NCBI RefSeq assembly: GCF_000689415.1
Contig: NZ_HG322950.1
Span: 4,099,501-4,163,500 of the forward strand
Length of the DNA: 64,000 nucleotides
Direction: 5' to 3'
Origin: Pseudomonas knackmussii B13
GTDB taxonomy: Bacteria; Pseudomonadota; Gammaproteobacteria; Pseudomonadales; Pseudomonadaceae
The notes under the pieces were generated by a model. It was not told the DNA's origin and ran no database searches. It saw only the letters and a list, made by a program, of their open reading frames with translations. Position 1 is the stretch's first letter. Each line of letters opens with the position of its first letter. The position numbers were made by a program, and so were the translations under genes. Positions 11,246 through 20,835 of this stretch are shown here, one piece after another.

Positions 11246-11896
11246 TCAGTGTGTATCGAGCAACGCCAGCGCCTCGCGGGAGAGGCGCTCGACGGCCTTC
11301 CAGTCACCGCTGGACACCGCGGCCTTGGGCAGCATCCAGCTGCCGCCCACGCACATGACGTTTTCCAGGCGGTAGTAGTCGTTCAGGTTGTCCGGGCCGA
11401 CACCGCCGGTGGGGCAGAAACGCACCTCGGGGAACGGGCCGCCGAACGCCTTGAGCGCTTCCACGCCGCCGCAGACCTTGGCCGGGAACAGCTTGAAGCG
11501 GCGCAGGCCATAGCGATAGGCAGCCATGATCTCCGACGCGGTCGCCACGCCCGGCAGCAGCGGCAACGGGCGGCTCACCGCGTACTGCAGCAGTTCGTCG
11601 GTGCAACCGGGGGTGACGACGAACTGCGCGCCGGCTTCCTCGGCCTGGCGGAAAGTCTCGCCATCCAGCACGGTGCCGGCACCGATGCACAGCTCCGGGC
11701 GCTTTTCGGCCAGGGTGCGGATGGCGGTCAGGCCGAGACTGGTACGCAGGGTCACTTCCAGCACCGTGATACCGCCGGCGGCCAGGGCATCGGCCATCGG
11801 CAGGATGTCCTGCTCGCGATCGATGGTGATCACCGGCAGGATGCGCGCGCGCTCGGCGAGGGCGTCGATGCGCTGGATGTGTTGATCAAGGCTCAT
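11246..11896 (-). CDS. eda: 2-keto-3-deoxy-6-phosphogluconate aldolase
   Basis: 216 residues, the normal class I KDPG aldolase size. It splits KDPG into pyruvate and glyceraldehyde-3-phosphate, the last Entner-Doudoroff step. The Schiff-base lysine is in RRFKLFPAK (K135), and the proton-handling glutamate in LEVTLRT (E47). GAGTVL and TPGCT are phosphate/substrate loops. It is the last gene of zwf-pgl-eda, 18 bp after pgl, and a strong terminator follows. Regulation is expected from HexR at the zwf promoter. Confidence 0.96.
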   Translation of the reverse strand: MSLDQHIQRIDALAERARILPVITIDREQDILPMADALAAGGITVLEVTLRTSLGLTAIRTLAEKRPELCIGAGTVLDGETFRQAEEAGAQFVVTPGCTDELLQYAVSRPLPLLPGVATASEIMAAYRYGLRRFKLFPAKVCGGVEALKAFGGPFPEVRFCPTGGVGPDNLNDYYRLENVMCVGGSWMLPKAAVSSGDWKAVERLSREALALLDTH

Positions 11897-11914
11897 GTTG
11901 CAAGGCTCCGCGCC

Positions 11915-12617
11915 TCAAGGGCACCAGTGGATCGACAGCGGCGCGCGCAGGAAGGCGCTCACCGGCATGCGTTGTTCATCGTTCTCGGCCAGCGCCGCAC
12001 GCAGGGTGGCGAGCTTGGCCTGGCCCTGGATCGCCAGCAGTTGCACGCGGGCGCCGGCCAGCACGGCGCGACTGAGGGTCAGGCGCTGATGCGGCACGCT
12101 CGGCGCCCAGGCCGGCAGGCAGCGACGCACACCCGCCGGGTCGAGCGCCTCGACCAGACCCGGACTACCCGGGAACAGCGAGGCCGTGTGGCCGTCGTCG
12201 CCCATGCCGAGCACCAGCACATCGATCGGCAGCGCCAGCTCGGCGACCTGCCGCTCGGCGTTTTGCGCAGCTTCTTCCAGGCTCGCAGCCGCCTGGTAAA
12301 GGCCGCAGAACAGCGCCTTGGCCGCCGCGCCCTTGAGCAGGTGGCGACGCACCAGACCTGCGTTGCTGTCCGGATGTGATTCGGGCACCCAGCGTTCGTC
12401 GGCCAGGGTCACGGTGACCTTCGACCAGTCCAGCTGCTCGGCGCTCAGCGCCTCGAGGAAGGCTACCGGGCTGCGCCCGCCAGACACCGCCAGTACAGCG
12501 CGGCCGCGCGCGGCAATCGCGCCACGCAGCGCTTCAGCCACCTTGGCAGCCAGGCCGCTCGCCTGCGCCGCGGCGTTTTCCCAGGTCGTCCAGCCCACGT
12601 TGGCCGGCAGATTAAGA

Positions 12618-12631
<14 letters not shown>
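11915..12631 (-). CDS. pgl: 6-phosphogluconolactonase
   Basis: 238 residues of the SOL/DevB-type lactonase family. It hydrolyses 6-phosphogluconolactone to 6-phosphogluconate. Family signatures seen are SGGRSP, ADERWVPESHPDSN and LGMGDDGHTASLFPG. The ATG at 12631 overlaps the end of zwf by 14 bases, so translation is probably coupled. Middle gene of the zwf-pgl-eda operon. Confidence 0.95.
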
Positions 12632-14087
<1,456 letters not shown>

Positions 14088-14150
14088 TTGTTGTTACCAA
14101 CCAGATATTCAGGTGAAATTGCGCTACCAATGGCGCCATTAAGGCAAAAA

Positions 14151-14168
14151 TGTAGTAATTAAACAACA
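14151..14168. promoter_or_regulatory. HexR operator-like dyad in the zwf/hexR intergenic region
   Basis: TGTAGT and ACAACA half-sites separated by AATTAA form an imperfect dyad in an AT-rich patch. It lies between the divergent zwf and hexR starts, where HexR is known to act in Pseudomonas (release by KDPG). Related dyads lie in the edd/gapA gap (29966) and ahead of the mutarotase gene (16182). Confidence 0.75.
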
Positions 14169-14276
14169 TATTTTTCCCTTGAACGGGGCGCTGTTGGTCG
14201 CCTGTCGTGCTGACGTTAGGATAGCGCCGCTGGCCGGAGGCAGAGCCCCGCCAATTGACGCAGCCAAGGAGCTCGG

Positions 14277-15134
14277 ATGAAGAACCTGCTGGAGCAGATC
14301 CAGTCCCGCCTGGAAGACCTGAACAAGGCGGAACGCAAAGTCGCCGAAGTGATCCTCGCCAGCCCGCAGCAGGCCACGCGCTTCAGCATCGCCGCGCTGG
14401 CCCAGGCCGCCGGCGTAAGCGAGCCGACGGTGAACCGCTTCTGCCGCTCGTTCGACATGAGCGGCTATCCGGAGCTGAAGATCCAGCTGGCACAGAGCCT
14501 GGCCAGCGGCGCGGCCTTCGTCGCCCAGGCGGTCACCGAAGACGATGGCCCCGAGGCTTACACGCGGAAGATCTTCAGCAGCACCATCGCCTCGCTGGAC
14601 AGCGCCTACAAGGCGCTCGACACGAAGGTGATCGACCGCGCCGTCGACCTGCTGATCCAGGCCCGGCAGATCCACTTCTTCGGCCTCGGCGCCTCCAGCT
14701 CGGTGGCGCTGGACGCCCAGCACAAGTTCTTCCGCTTCAACCTCGCGGTGTCGGCGCAGAGCGATGTGCTGATGCAGCGGATGATCGCCTCGGTGGCGCA
14801 CACCGGCGACCTGTTCGTGGTGATTTCCTATACGGGCCGTACCCGCGAACTGGTGGACGTGGCTCGCCTGGCCCGCGACAACGGTGCCTCGGTGCTGGGC
14901 CTGACCGCCGCCGACTCGCCGCTGGCGCGCGCCTGTACGCTGAGCCTGGACGTCCCGCTGCCCGAAGACACCGACATCTATATGCCGATGACCTCGCGGA
15001 TCATCCAGCTGACCGTTCTCGACGTGCTGGCCACGGGCGTGACCCTGCGCCGCGGCGTGGATTTCCAGCCGCATCTGCGCAAGATCAAGGAAAGCCTGCT
15101 GCCGACCCGCTACCAGCTGGACGAGGAAGGCTGA
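14277..15134 (+). CDS. hexR: RpiR-family transcriptional regulator HexR
   Basis: 285 residues. The N-terminal HTH_6 domain (about 1-77, containing SIAALAQAAGVSEPTVNRFC) is followed by a SIS sugar-phosphate-binding domain (about 125-260, with FFGLGASSSVALDAQ and SYTGRTRELVDVA). HexR represses zwf-pgl-eda, edd-glk and gapA until it binds KDPG. AGGAG precedes the ATG. It is divergent from zwf, with an operator-like dyad between them, so autoregulation is possible. An inverted REP pair follows the gene. Confidence 0.95.
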   Translation: MKNLLEQIQSRLEDLNKAERKVAEVILASPQQATRFSIAALAQAAGVSEPTVNRFCRSFDMSGYPELKIQLAQSLASGAAFVAQAVTEDDGPEAYTRKIFSSTIASLDSAYKALDTKVIDRAVDLLIQARQIHFFGLGASSSVALDAQHKFFRFNLAVSAQSDVLMQRMIASVAHTGDLFVVISYTGRTRELVDVARLARDNGASVLGLTAADSPLARACTLSLDVPLPEDTDIYMPMTSRIIQLTVLDVLATGVTLRRGVDFQPHLRKIKESLLPTRYQLDEEG

Positions 15135-15176
15135 GGCGGCGCACAGCCACATACGCATGCGCGTGAGGCGCCATTC

Positions 15177-15261
15177 GTAGGAGCGAGCTTGCTCGCGAAT
15201 GGCGCTTCACCGTTGCGACGGCGTGCAGGCTGATTTCGTTCGCGAGCAAGCTCGCTCCTAC
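15177..15261. repeat. Inverted REP-like pair between hexR and the mutarotase gene
   Basis: Two perfect 23-bp inverted arms (15177-15199 and 15239-15261) begin or end with GTAGGAG and share the inner GAGCTTGCTCGCGAA. The 39-bp centre is unique. It lies between convergent genes and resembles a BIME-type REP doublet. A half-unit of the same subfamily lies at 16328. Confidence 0.9.
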
Positions 15262-15279
15262 AGCAACAGCCCCTGCGGG

Positions 15280-16125
15280 TCAGACCAACCCGGCGTGCAG
15301 GCGCAGGCGCATGCGCTCGCCCTGGGCGAGGATCAACCCTCCCGGGCGGTAGCCGGCGGCGCCGACGCAGAGGAAGCGGTCCGCTTCGCCCGGCTCGACC
15401 TGCTCCACCGCGCGGCTGCCCGGGTGCCAGATCACACTGCCGGCGGAGGCGTTCTTGTCGATGCGCAGGCGGCGCTGCCAGCCGGCGTCCTCGATGACCA
15501 GGGAACCCGTGTTGTACAGCACCTGCTTGACCGCGCCGCGTGGAGTCCAGGTATTGGGCAGCGGCGAAGCCGGGCGCTGGCCGCCCTCAAGCTCCATGCC
15601 GTGGACCACGGCGCGGCGCAGCGAGCCAAGGCGCCAGTACGGCTGCAGGGCGAAGCTGAACAGACAGTCGCTGTCGTCTTCGTGGTAGCTGGAAAGCTCC
15701 ATCTCCAGCTCGCGGCCCAGGCGGGCATCGAGGCGCACGTGCCAATCCTCGATGTCGAGCTGCCAGCTGACCTGCACCAGGTTTTCGTCGGCATGCGCGT
15801 CGAGCAGGCGCCATTCGCGCTGGCGCGCCCAACCGTGCGGCGGCCACTCGGGCTCGCTGGGGTGACTGCCGAACCACGGCCAGCAGACCGGGATCCCGCC
15901 GCGAATGGGCGCCGTGCTAAGCGCCGGCCACTGGCTGGAACACCACAACATGGAACGCTCGCCCTGCGGGCGGAAGTGCAGCAATTGCGCACCCTGGCGG
16001 CTGAAAACCGCCTGGCACAGCGGGTGATCGATCAGCAGCAGGTCGCGGCGCTGGAAGCGCACCCAGTCGAACGGTCGCTTGGCCCGCATGGAATGAAAGA
16101 AGCGCTGCAGCGGATGCTCGAGCAT
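15280..16125 (-). CDS. D-hexose-6-phosphate mutarotase (aldose 1-epimerase family)
   Basis: About 281 residues; matches the YeaD-type glucose-6-phosphate 1-epimerase group. Recognisable segments are IRGGIPVCWPWFG near the N-terminus and VIWHPGSRAVEQVEPGEADRF-like sequence near the C-terminus, both typical of that group. It should interconvert the anomers of glucose-6-phosphate, feeding Zwf the beta form. MLEHPLQRFFHSM at 16125 is chosen; a start 16 codons further up lacks a ribosome site. A HexR-like dyad at 16182 suggests HexR control. It lies between hexR and oprB, as in P. aeruginosa. Confidence 0.85.
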   Translation of the reverse strand: MLEHPLQRFFHSMRAKRPFDWVRFQRRDLLLIDHPLCQAVFSRQGAQLLHFRPQGERSMLWCSSQWPALSTAPIRGGIPVCWPWFGSHPSEPEWPPHGWARQREWRLLDAHADENLVQVSWQLDIEDWHVRLDARLGRELEMELSSYHEDDSDCLFSFALQPYWRLGSLRRAVVHGMELEGGQRPASPLPNTWTPRGAVKQVLYNTGSLVIEDAGWQRRLRIDKNASAGSVIWHPGSRAVEQVEPGEADRFLCVGAAGYRPGGLILAQGERMRLRLHAGLV

Positions 16126-16181
16126 TGTCCGGAGGTCCTGACCCAATCCCTTTCCCCCGACACTCCGGGGCATGACGTCTG

Positions 16182-16196
16182 TGTAGTTTTACTACG
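16182..16196. promoter_or_regulatory. HexR-like dyad upstream of the mutarotase gene
   Basis: TGTAGT-TTT-ACTACG is nearly palindromic and lies 57 bases upstream of the chosen mutarotase start. It shares the TGTxGT/ACxACA pattern of the zwf and edd/gapA dyads, though the spacer is shorter. HexR binding here is an inference. Confidence 0.5.
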
Positions 16197-16286
16197 TACG
16201 GTGCAAAAAAGGCGCAGATTCTACCCTGAAACCTGGAAAGCATAGAGCCCCCGCGAGCGACCCGGACTTTTTCGGCGTTCGCGGCT

Positions 16287-16314
16287 CTGGGTCCACGCGC
16301 TCGCGGGGACCCAG
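16287..16314. repeat. Short hairpin of the GGGTCC..GGACCC type
   Basis: CTGGGTCC and GGACCCAG arms enclose CGCGCTCGCGG. Similar CGCGAACGCGGGGA-type elements occur at 41700, 43621 and 55090, suggesting a second small dispersed palindrome family. Confidence 0.55.
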
Positions 16315-16327
16315 TGGACAGTCCAGG

Positions 16328-16350
16328 CTCGCGAGCAAGCTCGCTCCTAC
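16328..16350. repeat. REP-like half unit
   Basis: A single arm ending GCTCGCTCCTAC, matching the right arm of the 15177-15261 pair. It is directed toward the terminator of oprB. Confidence 0.8.
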
Positions 16351-16358
16351 GAAGGGCC

Positions 16359-16394
16359 AAAAGAAAGGCCCGCCCCGTGAACCGCGGGCGGGCC
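16359..16394 (-). terminator. Intrinsic terminator after oprB
   Basis: Read leftward, a 9-bp stem GGCCCGCCC/GGGCGGGCC is followed by TTTCTTTT. It lies 27 bases beyond the oprB stop and should end the glt-oprB transcript. Confidence 0.85.
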
Positions 16395-16420
16395 AAGTAC
16401 TTCAGCACCTCAGGAGAGCA

Positions 16421-17776
16421 TCAGAAGGTCGACTGGATCTTCAGGCCGGCGACCAGCGCGTTGTCCACTTCGTCCACGCCGCCCGGATGCTTGATGTACT
16501 GCAGGTTCGGACGCACGGTCAGCCAGTTGGTGACATGCACGCCGTAGTAGAGCTCGGCGTCGTACTCGGTGTCCTGCACGGGCTGGAACAGCGGGTTGTC
16601 GTAGTCGCTGACGCCGTTGACCGCGTTCAGCTGCTCCTGCCGCTTGGTCACGTCGTCGTTGATGTGGATGCGCGCGAAGCCCAGGCCGATGTCATCTTTC
16701 GGACGACCGTCGAACAGGCCTTTGTAGACCAGGCCGACCTGCTGGTAGTCCTGCACGGTGTTGGTCGCTTCGTCATGCACGGTGAAGTTGGCGAACAGGC
16801 TCAGGCCGCGCGAGGCGTCGCCGTTGTGCGCAGTGACCTGCTGCTGCGCCACCACCCACCAGCCGTGCTTGCTGTCGTGGGACTTGAAGGGCTCGCCGGT
16901 CAGCGCTTGCGGCTGGCCATTCACGTCCTCGTAGACGTCGTCGGCCTTGGCGGTGCTGTAGTAGTAGCCCAGGCGGTATTCGCCCGGCAGCTGCTGCGGA
17001 CCGACCTTCGGCGACCACACCACTTCCACCGGCAGGATCGCCCCCTGGGTGCCGCTGCCACTGAGCTTGAAGCCGTTGCCGGTCTCCAGGTACGAGGGGT
17101 TCTGCTCGTAGGCGCCGACCTGGACGAACCATTCCGGGTTGATGTTGTACTTCACGCGCATCGCCCACTGGCTGACCGGCCAGTTGTACCAGATGCCGCC
17201 GACCCAGTTGCCCACTTGCGAGCCGCAGAAGGCCAGGTTCTGGAAGTCGCAGGGGAAGCTGTTGAAGTCCTCGCCTTCGCCGAAGCGGCCGACCTTCACG
17301 TCCAGCGCGCCATCGAAGAACTGCTGCTTGTACCACATCTGGGTGAGGCGCCAGGTCTGGCCACGGCCCCAGACTTCCTGCACCGAGCTGAGCTGGCCGG
17401 CGCGCGGGTCGCTGATGCGGTCGTTGGACAGGTTGCGGCCGCTACGCTCGGTCACCGTCAGCTGGAACTCGGCGGCCTGCCAGCCGAGGATCTTCTGCAG
17501 ATCGAGATGGGTGCCCAGCGCCCACTGGTCGCTGTAGCGCGCGGTCTTGTCGTCGTCGTAGCCGCCGTGCAGGTTGCCGGCCGCCTCGCCAACGTAGTCG
17601 AGCTTGAAGTCGTAGCCCTTTTCCAGCAGCTCGGTGCGGGTGCCGCCCCAGTCACCCAGCCCCCACTTCGAATCGGCAGAGAAGGCGTCGTCGGCCTGCG
17701 CCAGGCCGGTCATGCCCGCCGCGCCCAGGGCGAGCAGGCAGCCCAGTGCCGGGCGAATCTTGTTGTTCTTATGCAT
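16421..17776 (-). CDS. oprB: Carbohydrate-selective porin OprB
   Basis: 451 residues, outer-membrane beta-barrel for glucose entry. A signal peptide MHKNNKIRPALGCLLALG... ends AQA|DDAF (cleavage after about 28). The mature part has alternating strands and ends in phenylalanine (KIQSTF), as expected for BAM-inserted porins. The frame is open about 99 codons further upstream, but the signal peptide and a GAGGA site place the start at 17776. It lies 37 bp after gltK with no visible terminator, so it is the last gene of the glucose uptake operon. Confidence 0.93.
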   Translation of the reverse strand: MHKNNKIRPALGCLLALGAAGMTGLAQADDAFSADSKWGLGDWGGTRTELLEKGYDFKLDYVGEAAGNLHGGYDDDKTARYSDQWALGTHLDLQKILGWQAAEFQLTVTERSGRNLSNDRISDPRAGQLSSVQEVWGRGQTWRLTQMWYKQQFFDGALDVKVGRFGEGEDFNSFPCDFQNLAFCGSQVGNWVGGIWYNWPVSQWAMRVKYNINPEWFVQVGAYEQNPSYLETGNGFKLSGSGTQGAILPVEVVWSPKVGPQQLPGEYRLGYYYSTAKADDVYEDVNGQPQALTGEPFKSHDSKHGWWVVAQQQVTAHNGDASRGLSLFANFTVHDEATNTVQDYQQVGLVYKGLFDGRPKDDIGLGFARIHINDDVTKRQEQLNAVNGVSDYDNPLFQPVQDTEYDAELYYGVHVTNWLTVRPNLQYIKHPGGVDEVDNALVAGLKIQSTF

Positions 17777-17813
17777 TGCAATCGTCCTCGTTGGTGATGT
17801 GCCAGTCAGGCGG

Positions 17814-18962
17814 TTAATGCTTGTGCCGAGCCAACGGCGTGACCTTGGTCTCGCCGGCGGCCGGCGCCTTGCGCAGGCGTTCGCCGCTCTGCGCGTCGAA
17901 GAGCAGCACGCGGGCCGGGTCCAGGCGCAGCTGCAGGGTCGCGCCGAGGGCCGGCGCGGCGTCCGGCGCCAGGCGGCAGCAGACCTTGGTGCCGTTGACG
18001 GTGACGAAGGCCAGGGTGTCCGGCCCGGTGGGCTCCAGTACTTCGACTTCCGCGCGCAGGTCGGTCGGGCCATTGGTGCCGGGCTCGACCACGCCGATCT
18101 GCTCCGGGCGTACGCCGAGGATCAGTTCGCGCCCCTCGCCCACTTCCGCATCCAGCGGCAGTTCGCAGCGGTCCTGGCCACTGTCCAGCAGGCCGACCAA
18201 TTGCCCGCCCTGGCGCTGCACGCGCAGCGGGATGAAGTTCATCGGCGGCGAACCGATGAAGCTGGCGACGAAGAGATTCGCCGGGTCGTTGTAGATCTGC
18301 TGGGGCGTGCCGAACTGCTGGACGATGCCGTCCTTCATCACCGCCACCTTGTCGCCCAGGGTCATGGCCTCGATCTGGTCGTGGGTGACGTAGACCGTGG
18401 TGGTCTTCAGGCGCTGGTGCATCAGCTTGATCTCGGTGCGCATCTCCACGCGCAGCTTGGCGTCGAGGTTCGACAGCGGTTCGTCGAACAGGTAGATCTT
18501 CGGCCGCCGCGCCAGCGCCCGGCCCATGGCCACGCGCTGCTGCTGGCCGCCGGAGAGCTGCGAGGGCTTGCGCTCGAGCAGGTGCTCGATCTGCAGCAGC
18601 TTGGATACCCGCGCCACCTCCTCGTCGATGGCCGCCTGCGGCATCTTGCGGATCTTCAGGCCGAAGGCGATGTTCTCGCGCACGCTCATGGTCGGGTACA
18701 GCGCGTAGGACTGGAACACCATGGCGATGTCGCGGTCCTTCGGGCTCATGCCGCTGATGTCCTGGCCATCGACCAGGATGGCGCCGCCGGTGACGCTCTC
18801 CAGGCCCGCGATGCAGTTCATCAGGGTGGATTTGCCGCAGCCGGAGGGGCCGACCAGGATCAGGAATTCGCCGGAGTCGATCGACAGGTCGATGGACTTC
18901 AGGGTGTCCGCCAGGCCACTGCCGTAGGACTTGTGCAGGTTGCGCAGTTCGAGTGTTGCCAT
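17814..18962 (-). CDS. gltK: Glucose ABC transporter ATP-binding protein
   Basis: 382 residues, MalK-type ATPase of the GltBFGK glucose importer. Walker A is GPSGCGKST, the signature LSGGQQQRVAMGRAL, Walker B KIYLFDEPLSNLD, and the switch histidine is in VTHDQ. A C-terminal TOBE-like regulatory domain (about 240-380) follows. It is 6 bp downstream of gltG and immediately before oprB. Confidence 0.94.
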   Translation of the reverse strand: MATLELRNLHKSYGSGLADTLKSIDLSIDSGEFLILVGPSGCGKSTLMNCIAGLESVTGGAILVDGQDISGMSPKDRDIAMVFQSYALYPTMSVRENIAFGLKIRKMPQAAIDEEVARVSKLLQIEHLLERKPSQLSGGQQQRVAMGRALARRPKIYLFDEPLSNLDAKLRVEMRTEIKLMHQRLKTTTVYVTHDQIEAMTLGDKVAVMKDGIVQQFGTPQQIYNDPANLFVASFIGSPPMNFIPLRVQRQGGQLVGLLDSGQDRCELPLDAEVGEGRELILGVRPEQIGVVEPGTNGPTDLRAEVEVLEPTGPDTLAFVTVNGTKVCCRLAPDAAPALGATLQLRLDPARVLLFDAQSGERLRKAPAAGETKVTPLARHKH

Positions 18963-18968
18963 CTTCGA

Positions 18969-19814
18969 TTACCCCTTTACCGCGCCGGCAGTCAGCCCGC
19001 GCACGAAGTACTTGCCGGCCAGTACGTAGACCACCAGCGTGGGCAGCGCGGCGATCATCGCCGCGGCCATGTCGACGTTGTATTCCTTGACCCCGGTGCT
19101 GATGTTCACCAGGTTGTTCAGCGCCACCGTGATCGGCTGCGCGTCGCCACTGGCGAACACCACGCCGAACAGGAAGTCGTTCCAGATCTGGGTGAATTGC
19201 CAGATCAGGCAGACCATCACGATGGGCGTGGACATCGGCATCAGGATGCGCGTGAAGATGGTGAAGAAGCCGGCGCCGTCGAGGCGCGCGGCCTTCACCA
19301 GGGCATCCGGGATGGTCACGAAGTAGTTGCGGAAGAACAGCGTGGTGAAGGCCAGGCCGTAGATGCAGTGGACGATCACCAGGCCGGCGGTGGTGTTGGC
19401 CAGGCCGAGCTTGCCGAGGGTGAAGGACATCGGCAGGAGGATCACCTGGAACGGCAGGAAGCAGCCGAACAGCAGCGCGCCGAAGAACAGCTGCGAGCCG
19501 CGGAAGCGCCACATCGACAGCACGTAGCCGTTCATGGCGCCGATGAAGGTGGAGATCAGCACGCCGGGTACCGTGATCTTCACCGAGTTCCAGAAGAAGT
19601 CGCCCACCGCACCCCAGGCCTTGACCCAGCCGATCACGGTGAACACGTCCGGCAGCGCCAGCAGGTTGCTGTTGCGGATGTCCTCGGGGGTCTTGAAGCT
19701 GGTCAGCAGCATGACCAGCAGCGGGATCACGTACAGCGCCACCGCGCCCCACAGGGTGGCGTGAACGGCCAGGCGATTGAGGCTGAAGGCAGGCTTGAGG
19801 GTCGCTTCACGCAT
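18969..19814 (-). CDS. gltG: Glucose ABC transporter permease GltG
   Basis: 281 residues, MalG-like inner-membrane permease with about six membrane segments. The EAA-type cytoplasmic loop that docks on GltK reads VKAARLDGAGFFTIFTRILM. The start overlaps the end of gltF by 8 bases. It pairs with GltF to form the transmembrane channel. Confidence 0.93.
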   Translation of the reverse strand: MREATLKPAFSLNRLAVHATLWGAVALYVIPLLVMLLTSFKTPEDIRNSNLLALPDVFTVIGWVKAWGAVGDFFWNSVKITVPGVLISTFIGAMNGYVLSMWRFRGSQLFFGALLFGCFLPFQVILLPMSFTLGKLGLANTTAGLVIVHCIYGLAFTTLFFRNYFVTIPDALVKAARLDGAGFFTIFTRILMPMSTPIVMVCLIWQFTQIWNDFLFGVVFASGDAQPITVALNNLVNISTGVKEYNVDMAAAMIAALPTLVVYVLAGKYFVRGLTAGAVKG

Positions 19815-20733
19815 GGCGCTTGCCTCGCAGTTCGGAATACAGGTACGGCACGACGATGGCGAGCACGGCGCCGAGCATGAGCATCGCGCTGGCCGCGCCC
19901 AGGCCCATCTGGCCGCGGGTGAAGGTGTGGGCGTACATGAACATCGCCGGTAGGTCCGAGGAGTAGCCGGGGCCGCCGGCGGTCATCGCGGCGACCAGGT
20001 CGAAAGCCTTGATGGCGATGTGCGCGAGGATCATCAGCGCGCTGAAGAACACCGGGCGCAGGCTCGGCAGGATGATCCGCAGGTAGATGGTCGGCAGGCT
20101 CGCCCCATCCACCTGGGCGGCACGCACGATGGACGGATCGACCCCGCGCAGGCCGGCGAGGAACAACGCCATGACGAAGCCGGAGGCCTGCCACACGGCG
20201 GCGATCACCAGGCAGTAGACGACGCGGTCGGGGTTCACCAGCCAGTCGAAGCGAAAGCCGGTCCAGCCCCAGTCGCGCAGCAGCTTGTCCAGCCCGAGGC
20301 CGGGGTTGAGCAGCCATTTCCAGGCGGTGCCGGTGACGATCATCGACAGCGCCATCGGGTACAGGTAGACGGTGCGGATGAAGCCTTCGCGGCGGATGCG
20401 CTGGTCGAGCAGCACGGCCAGGAACACTCCGATCAGCAGGCAGACGAGGATGAACAGGCCGCCGAACAGCAGCAGGTTCTTGCTCGCCACCCACCAGCGG
20501 TCGTTGTCCCACAGGCGCTGGTACTGGCTCAAGCCAGCCCAGGAATAGCTGGGCATGAAGCGCGAGTTGGTGAACGACAGCAGCAGCGTCCAGCCGATGT
20601 AGCCGTACACGCAGACCAGCACCACGAGCATGCTCGGGGCCAGCACCAGTTTCGGCAGCCAGCGTTGCAGGCCGTCGAGCAGCGACGCACGTGCCGGCGC
20701 CGCGGGGGTATAGGTCGGAGTCTGGGTCGCCAT
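19807..20733 (-). CDS. gltF: Glucose ABC transporter permease GltF
   Basis: 308 residues, MalF-like permease with six predicted membrane helices starting near residue 35. The EAA-type loop reads VRAAQVDGASLPTIYLRIIL. The ATG giving MATQTPTYTPAAPARAS is taken as the start; an in-frame GTG four codons upstream is possible, and neither has a strong ribosome site. It follows gltB by about 100 bp and overlaps gltG. Confidence 0.92.
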   Translation of the reverse strand: MATQTPTYTPAAPARASLLDGLQRWLPKLVLAPSMLVVLVCVYGYIGWTLLLSFTNSRFMPSYSWAGLSQYQRLWDNDRWWVASKNLLLFGGLFILVCLLIGVFLAVLLDQRIRREGFIRTVYLYPMALSMIVTGTAWKWLLNPGLGLDKLLRDWGWTGFRFDWLVNPDRVVYCLVIAAVWQASGFVMALFLAGLRGVDPSIVRAAQVDGASLPTIYLRIILPSLRPVFFSALMILAHIAIKAFDLVAAMTAGGPGYSSDLPAMFMYAHTFTRGQMGLGAASAMLMLGAVLAIVVPYLYSELRGKRHA

Positions 20734-20835
20734 GGGGTTTCTCACGTGCGAGGGAAGCCAGCCGGGCCATGGCGATGGCCCGGAACGGTCGTCGGGGGAA
20801 TCAGGCGGCGCCGCGCGGAGGGCGCCGCTCGCGGC

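Noticed and set aside
15177..15261. Inverted arms considered as a CRISPR or attachment site
   Set aside because: Only one inverted pair with no regular spacers, no cas or integrase gene nearby; the arms match dispersed REP-like units.
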